A stretch of 64,000 bases of DNA from Erodium maritimum (taxonomy: Eukaryota > Streptophyta > Magnoliopsida > Geraniales > Geraniaceae), in assembly GCA_963921825.1 (NCBI GenBank), contig OY997596.1:39733932-39797931 (forward strand). Reading direction: 5' to 3'. Positions 57,860-64,000 of this stretch are shown piece by piece. The notes beneath the pieces were generated by a model. That model had not been told where the DNA came from. It saw only the letters and a list, made by a program, of their open reading frames with translations, and did not search any database. The position numbers were made by a program, and so were the translations under genes. How positions within the stretch are numbered: the first letter of the stretch is position 1; every line of letters starts with the position of its first letter.

Positions 57860-58500
57860 GTTTTGAATCTATCAATAATGCAATACGAACAGAGAGAGAG
57901 TGTGGCTTTTAATTGAGCTGTTAAACATCATGCGGAAAACGATTAGTCAGTGGTTCATCAATCATATAGATTTGATAGACAAATTACCGGTAATTGGATC
58001 GCCTGTAACTCCAGAGGCAGAGAGTATCATTTAAAAAAGGAACGTTAAAGTGAAGGGGATGCGAATAACACCACTGAACAAGCGCGACGAGTATCGCGTT
58101 ACTTGTGAAGACACTGACGTCTTAGTTGATTTGGGGATGAAGTGATGTGATTGCCGGAAGTTTGACATCGATAGACTTCCTTGTGCTCATACCTTAGTGT
58201 GGTATGAGCATGCTGGGGAAAATCTTTACGAATTGTGCTCGTACTATTACACGATAGAAACATGGTGTACGACTTATCATGGAACCGTTTACCCAGTGTT
58301 ACGAGAATCAGAGTGGAGTATTGATGATCGTGAAGGTGTTATGACGGTTCTCCCTCCATACTATGTACTGAAACGCGGTACACTAACAGAATGAAGAACT
58401 CTGTCAACTGGTGAGGCTCGAAGACCGGCTACAAAGCGTCAACAAAAATGTGGAAATTATGCGATTGTTGGTCACAACAAACGAACATGTCCTTCGCTTA
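57860..58500 (+). pseudogene. MuDR-type (MULE) transposase remnant, C-terminal part
   Basis: Codes, in one frame from 57906 to 58394, LLIELLNIMRKTISQWFINH, LPVIGSPVTPEAE, MRITPLNKRDEYRVTCEDTD, the SWIM zinc finger CDCRKFDIDRLPCAHT (58146-58193), AGENLYELCSYYYTIETW and YPVLRESEW. After a TGA it continues as GRPATKRQQKCGNYAIVGHN, a zinc-knuckle-like end. This is the order found in plant Mutator transposases: end of the catalytic domain, SWIM, then CCHC. The leading block ESINNAIRTERE (57865-57900) is in another frame (one frameshift). Stops lie at 58032, 58143 and 58392, and the knuckle has Tyr in place of its second Cys. No terminal inverted repeats were found, so this is a dead remnant. Confidence 0.8.
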
Positions 58501-58838
58501 CTTCTTCATCTAATGTGAAGACGGGATTTTGCATACCCTCCTTAACGTGCTTCTGTACACGGTCGATCAAGCAAATAATTTATCGGTAAGTAATCGGTCG
58601 AACAATAGGGAACTGTCGGGCCAATGATGTCTAAATCTAGAAAAATTGGTAAAAATTCGGAAAGTGTATAAACGTCACTAAATACACTCTTCTAAAAGTA
58701 AGCTAATGGTTCAAGCAGTGAAAACAGAAAAGTAAATGTTCATAAGAAGTTTGTGAGAAATAGAGAAGGAAAAAACTGGAAATAAAAATAGGAACTTTGT
58801 ATAGGAGAAAACAATCATGGATGTCGTGCTCATACATA
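58501..58838. other. Unassigned spacer between MULE remnant and LINE
   Basis: AT-rich. I see no gene or repeat. Confidence 0.3.
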
Positions 58839-61800
58839 TTTTTTTCGATCGGCAAAGCGAATTTTAGATTAAAACCTCTTTAGAGGTTAAAAAGGAGTAC
58901 AAATGCAATCCGACTACAGATCGAACACAAAAACCAAACCCGACATGAAAGATACAGTAATAATGCGAACTAGGCATGAGAATGAAGCCCCCACAACCCT
59001 AGTAAACTAAAGGGGAGAAAAAAGCAAACACTGAACTTTGAGTCTAAAGGGCCAAATTGAAGTGAACTAAACATGAGGGTAAACTTTTGAAACCTCACTA
59101 CCATAAGCCCTGAGTGTGTAGTCTTTAGTAGTCATAATTGGGGAGAAGCATAGAAGATGTTGAGCAACTATCAGACGCCGGAGCCGAAACTGGGAAGGAT
59201 GACGAAGATTGAAGAAGATCGTGTATACCTCGGCCGGCTTTCAGAGAGAATTGACTGGAATTGAGCAACAATCTGGCTCCGGAGCCAGGACTGGGAAGAA
59301 TGACGAAGGTCGTGTACATCTCGGCCGGCTTACAAAGAGAATTGACTGAGTGATCAAATCTGAGCTTCAATTCCGAAGATGAGTGACGCCAGAAGGGCGA
59401 TTTCAAAGGCTTGTCGCAGAGATGACCCATTGGATGATCGATGAATTGGGAATTGCACGGAAGGAACCAGACGAGCTTCGAAGAAGGAACACTACTGGGA
59501 GGGTGAAGATCTCCAGGGAACCTGCACAAGAAGCAAGCCAAGACTCTCAAAGCTAGAAAAAAGCTACCCACACACAGAGGGAAGGAACAGCGACATTCTA
59601 CCCACTCTCAGGAACCCCAAAAGCAAAAGAAGATCCTCACGACTCACATCACTCACCACCACCCATAACCCAACCCAGAACCCCCAACCCCAACTATCAG
59701 GTAAGAAATTTCCAGTCCAAACAAGCTTTGGGAGCCTTTTGCCAATTAATGATTGTGAAATACTTTCTTGTTTTGTGGAAGTAGGTCCATTCCCAGCTGT
59801 AGGATTGTTGTAGAATTTTGTGAAAGATTTCCTCAGCAGAAGAGCTTTCACCCTTGAACATCTTAGCATTTCTGGCAAGCCATAGTTTCCACAAGATGAG
59901 TTGAAAAATTTGTAGCCAGTTACCCTTGTATTTCCTCTTTTGCAAATTAGGCCAAGTGATCAATTGAGATTGCACTGAACTAGAAATGACTAGATGAATC
60001 CCCCACCAATTAGAAATTAAATCCCAAACCAGCCAAGATCTAGTGCAATGTAGTAGAATATGATTTTCATCCTCTAGATCCCCAAGGCAAATAGGACATA
60101 ACAATTCCTATAATGATAATGTAAGCCCTCTTGCCTCTAAAAAGCATTTAGATGGTATTGCTTGATGGCAAGCCAGCCATTAGAATGCTGTTATCTTAGG
60201 GGGGAGACCAGGGATCCATAATAAATTGCTCCATTCAGATATAGAGGAGGATTGTGTTTCTTGGTGCTCTTATAGTGAGTACAATTTCCTGACTGTAAAA
60301 CCTTTAGGGTCCCATGCCCAAATGAGAACATCTTCATTATCAGAGACCCTGATTCCATTTAGTATTAATGTAAGAGTTGCCCAATCTTGATCTGCTCTGC
60401 CCCTTGGAGATCCAATGAAATCCAAATCCCAAGCAATACCATCCCAGGCTTCAGGGACCAGCATATCTTTAGATTGAGAGAGATAAAATAACCTAGGGAA
60501 TAGATGCTTTAGAGCTGTATCCCCCCACCAAGCATCCAGCCAGAAAAAAACTCTGTCCCCCTTACCAACTTTCCAGTGAAGACCTTTAGAGCCAAACAAT
60601 TCTTCAAATCTAGGTTCCTTGAATAAGTTTAGAATATAAGCTATGAAACTAAAAGCTCCCACTTCAGTAAACTTGGATAGATCCCAATCATTAGACCCCC
60701 AGTCAAATTTACCAACTATGACTAATTTCCATAGAGCATTTTTCTCTAATGCAAATGTCCACCACCATTTAGCTAGCAAGGCCACATTCATGCTTGAAAG
60801 CTTTCTTATACCCAGACCTCCCTCTTGTTTAGATTTACATAGCTTCCCCCAGGCAATTTTGCAACAACCTTGACCATTGATTTTACCATGCCTTAAAAAA
60901 TTTCTTTGCCATCCCTCCATTTTCCTGATTACCCCTTTTGGAGCTCTAAGTACAGAAAAGTAGTATAGTGGAAGTGCTCCCAGAGTAGATTTAATCAAAG
61001 TAATTCTCCCCCCCAAGGATAGAAGTTTTGCTTGCCATAGACCCAATTAGTTCTTGAATTTTTGGACAATTGGCTCCCAGGTTTGTAATCTGTTTGTATT
61101 ACCACTTAAGGGGAATCCCAAATAAATTATGGGCAGATAGACTATAGGGAAATGAATAATTGAGGAAATAATCAATTCTTCTCCTACAGATAGGTTCATA
61201 GGAATGAGCTGAGATTTTTCATAATTAACTGCTAAGCCTGAAGCTGAGTAAAACATGGAGAGGGCATATTTGAGGCATCTGACCTGATCTGGAATAGCTT
61301 GGATGAAAAAGATTGAGTCGTCAGCAAACTGTAAATGAGAGATAGTAGGTCCTGTAGCAGATGATTTGATTCCATGAAATAAATTGTTGGAGATCCCTGA
61401 TTTCATAATCTGGTTTAGCCCTTCTACTACTAGGACAGAAATGAGGGGGGAGAGTGAACATCCTTGTCGAAGGCCTCTAGACATTTGGAAATCTTTGGTA
61501 GGGGATCCATTTATTAGTAATAACATGTAGGCTCTGAAGCATGAGATCATCCATAGTCTCCATTCAATCCCAAATCCCATTTTGGTTAGAATTTGCATCA
61601 CATAGCACCAGCTAACACTGTCAAAAGCTTTTTGGAAATCTGCTTTGAATATAAGTGCCTTGGACTTTGATTTTTTGATATATTTGACCACTTCTGAAGC
61701 TATTAGTATCCCATCAATGATCTGCCTCCCAGCCAGAAAACCTGATTGTTCATCACCAACAAGATTGTTCACCACCAATTTGAGTCTTGTGGAGAGTAAT

Positions 61801-62224
61801 TTTGATAGGATTTTGTAGGGGCTTCCCATAAGAATGATTGGCCTAAAATCATTAAAAGTCAAAGGGGAGGAACCTTTAGGGATGAGGACTAGGAATGAGG
61901 AATTAATTCCTTTGCCCAATTGGCAAGTGTTATAGAAATCCTATAAGAATAGATAAAGTCTTCTTTGATTATGTCCCAGGCAGCTTGAAAGAACCTTATA
62001 GTGTAACCATCAGGGCCTGAAGCTTTGTCTCCATTACAGGCTAATAGAGCCTGGAGGACCTCTGACTCTAGAAATGGGCTCTCAAGCCAATCCTTTTCTT
62101 GTGTTGAAATTGCCTTGAAAGGGAGATCTTGAAGCTCAATAATGTCTGAATTGGATTTGGTAAAACAGTTTTGGAAGTGTTGAGAAGCTGCAGCTTTGAT
62201 ATGCTCAAGTTCAGATAGAGTAAT
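58839..62224 (-). mobile_element. L1-type LINE (ORF2 C-terminal part and 3' UTR), split by an Angela element
   Basis: Minus strand. The 3' end is AAAATTCGCTTTGCCGATCG followed by A7 (58839-58845). The 3' UTR spans about 58846-59696. ORF2 runs from 59697 upward to the Angela LTR at 62225. The ORF2 N-terminal endonuclease and ORF1 would lie beyond the window. The target duplication cannot be checked because the 5' end is out of view. Confidence 0.88.
59697..62224 (-). pseudogene. LINE ORF2: reverse transcriptase and zf-RVT
   Basis: In sense order: DKASGPDGYTIRFFQAAWDI (RT entry motif, about 61975-62030), NDFRPIILMGSPYKILSKLL, DEQSGFLAGRQIIDGI, KADFQKAFDSVSW, RGLRQGCSLSPL and the catalytic LQFADDSIFF (FADD codons 61317-61328). 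Then AVNYEKSQLI, IYLGFPLSG, SLGGRITLIKSTLGALPLYY, KQEGGLGIRKL and the zinc-binding zf-RVT CPICLGDLEDENHILLHC (about 60051-60104), ending WKFLT at 59697. One reading frame runs from 61919 to 59697 and is crossed only by in-frame stops at about 61047, 60270, 60189 and 60117. Upstream near 61935-61955 there is one frame change and a stop. The copy is inactive but fairly recent. Confidence 0.88.
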
Positions 62225-63912
62225 TGTTGGGTCTCGAGGTAGGGTTGGAGATTAACCAACTCGCAGCGGAAAATCAATGAAAACCAAGAGACGATTAAAA
62301 CCATGAAACAACTAACAAAGAATGGATTCACAAGAGAAAAATTCAGCACTAGTTCTTACCAAAACAAGAACACCGGTTAACGAATGATTGGCTTGAGTCT
62401 CCAAGACGCCTACGTATCCACATGGGAATCAAAGCCACGTAGTTCTTCTCTTTGAGGACTCAAGAACACAAACATGGAGGTGGAAACTAGCCAAACCCGA
62501 AATGGCCATGGAAGAGGGAGAGAAAATGTGTTTCCTATTCTTGTCTTGTGTTTGTTATGTTAAAAAAAGATGACTTAAACATAACAAAACCCATACTTGT
62601 CCAACTAAAGGCATGGGACAAGTATGGTGTCAAGTAAGGTGTAAATAGGACAAAGTATGGCAAGACAAGATTGGGTTAGGTGGTGAATCACCAACACCTT
62701 AATCCTTGTCTTGCTTACTTAGTACTAATTAATCAAGACTTGATTAATTAGTTCCATGAGCCTTGGTTGCATGGGCCTTTCATGGGCCTCTTGGAACATG
62801 GCCCGTGACCATTTCCAACGAGGTCCCGTGATTCGCTCATCGCCTCCATGCCTTCCATACCGGAAATGTCCAACATTATCCGACGCGATCAATCCCAAGA
62901 CTCCAAGCCTTGTCTCGATCCGTAAAGTCCTATTCACTTACGGGCACATGACCCAAAACCCAGTTTTGGTCATGTCCCGAGACAACTCCCTTTTGGCCAT
63001 TCTCCATAAATGTGTAAATGAGTTTCATCCTCCGGTGTGACCCTTAGGTTTATGCATGTCAATAGATCAACGTAAAATCCCATTTTACTTGATCCTATTT
63101 AAGTGGCAACTAACGAGACTTTAGTATTGCCTGACACTACATAACGAATCGACCCTGTCGATTCTAACCTTTCCGTCGTCCCTGTCATTATCCTTTTATC
63201 TCCGATATCCTGATTGAGATAAGGCATAGAGCCGTCATCCTTATTATTCTCAATCACCGTTCCTTGATATGTGAGATGACTGAAGATATGATACCCAGTA
63301 TCATGTGCATGGCCATGCTATTCTTCCAGTCACTCTCGATCAAGCGGCCGAGAACCGATATCTTTCCCATACCTTAGTATGAGGGATAAATCCCTTAGCC
63401 GTCTTTCGTGTCACTCATGCAGCCCGTCCCCAAGCCAATCCTGGCCGTTATGGAAGCCCTGTTACGGACAACGTTAGGCTCAGGTCAAACTCAGTTGTTG
63501 ACTACATAGCGATCACAAAGACTCCTTGGTCTAAGGATACATGACAAGCTACAACACTGAATATGTTCATGACTTAATCTATGGCACATATTCAGGGCGG
63601 GTCGTCCAATATCATGTCCCACATGATATCTATAATCAGACTCCGGAATCCCATTCCAATGACTAACAGAACGTAAGCCATAAAGAGCCATCTTTCATAC
63701 TAGTCGCTCCTAGTGGAGCTTTGTTGACTAGGGACCCATCGAGTGTGATCTATCTCGATCTATGGTTCTATTCGCATGGTGGGCATAGATCAGAGCACAC
63801 ATCGATATATTACTCCAACACATAAGTAATATAAAGCCGCTTTAATTTTATTGCTAACGATGATATATACATTTGGACATTTAGGATTGAACTACGGGCA
63901 CTAAGACTAACA
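62225..63912 (-). mobile_element. Angela 3' LTR of a second element, inserted in the LINE
   Basis: TGTTGGGTCTCGAGG to GACTAACA, 1688 bp, minus sense, nearly identical to the other Angela LTRs. It is followed by the polypurine tract and interior, so this is the 3' LTR of a copy whose body continues past 64000. The LINE ORF2 is interrupted at this point. Confidence 0.9.
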
Positions 63913-64000
63913 ATCTCCCACTTGCCCTAGTTCCAATCTAAACTCCAATATGTCCCCATCGACTTTACATGTCTAACATGTTCAGGCAGTGACACTGCCT
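63913..64000 (-). mobile_element. Start of the second Angela interior (window edge)
   Basis: ATCTCCCACTTGCCCTAGTT onward is the same as 27449-27536, including the polypurine tract. Only 88 bp are in view. Confidence 0.88.

Noticed and set aside
58197-58394. 65-codon frame as a separate small gene
   Set aside because: It is in the same frame as the SWIM finger just upstream and is part of the MULE transposase remnant.
59125-59571. 148-codon minus-strand frame downstream of the LINE ORF2
   Set aside because: It lies in the LINE 3' UTR, after the ORF2 stop at 59697, and has no recognisable domain.

Overview
This is a eudicot-type nuclear plant window that is almost entirely transposon. Evidence for a plant: Angela/BARE-type Ty1-copia elements, Tekay-type chromovirus Ty3-gypsy elements primed by tRNA-iMet, an Athila/Tat-like gypsy relic, plant L1-type LINEs, a MuDR-type transposase remnant, and one intact host gene for a secreted PLAT/LH2-domain protein with a conventional GT-AG intron. 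I saw no rRNA, tRNA or CRISPR and no bacterial features. Species cannot be named from the sequence.

Layout. 1-937: end of a gypsy LTR inside an old Angela-like LTR fragment. 938-9298: old Athila-like element, split by a gypsy solo LTR (4567-7138, TSD AGTTG). 9299-9726: fragment of another Athila/Tat-like LTR. 9727-19462: complete-ended Tekay-like gypsy element with near-identical 2967-bp LTRs, TSD CAAAC and a badly decayed interior. 19468-20830: an inverted-repeat (foldback-like) structure that the previous element split. 20946-43359: a nested stack. Two abutting short copia LTRs are split by a Tekay element (21281-42907, minus strand, TSD GTATT). Inside that element sit a gypsy solo LTR (21942-25371), a young Angela copia (25764-32198, TSD GCTAA) and an Athila/Tat-like LTR (about 40695-41900). 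43360-45240: the older copia interior with an Angela-like LTR fragment. 45241-48540: LINE remnants, a GGGCCTT simple repeat and unassigned sequence. 48541-54640: minus-strand gypsy fragments and a gypsy LTR split by an Angela solo LTR (50875-52562, TSD CTACT). 54641-58838: the only island not dominated by LTR elements. It holds the PLAT gene (56830-57408, minus), a MULE transposase remnant just upstream and a LINE tail downstream. 58839-62224: LINE ORF2 (minus), cut by another Angela LTR (62225-63912) whose interior runs off the window.

Order of events. Target duplications and undisturbed paralogous sites give a relative order: Athila-like element and copia fragments (oldest), then the Tekay element, then the 9727-19462 gypsy, then the Angela copies (youngest, LTRs about 1% or less apart by eye). 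No multi-gene host system is visible. The most unusual items are the foldback structure with its TTTTATCAACACT-rich core, the recently mobile gypsy family with a decayed interior, the expanding tandem repeats inside its LTRs, and the LTR-LTR junction. All divergences and ages are by-eye estimates.
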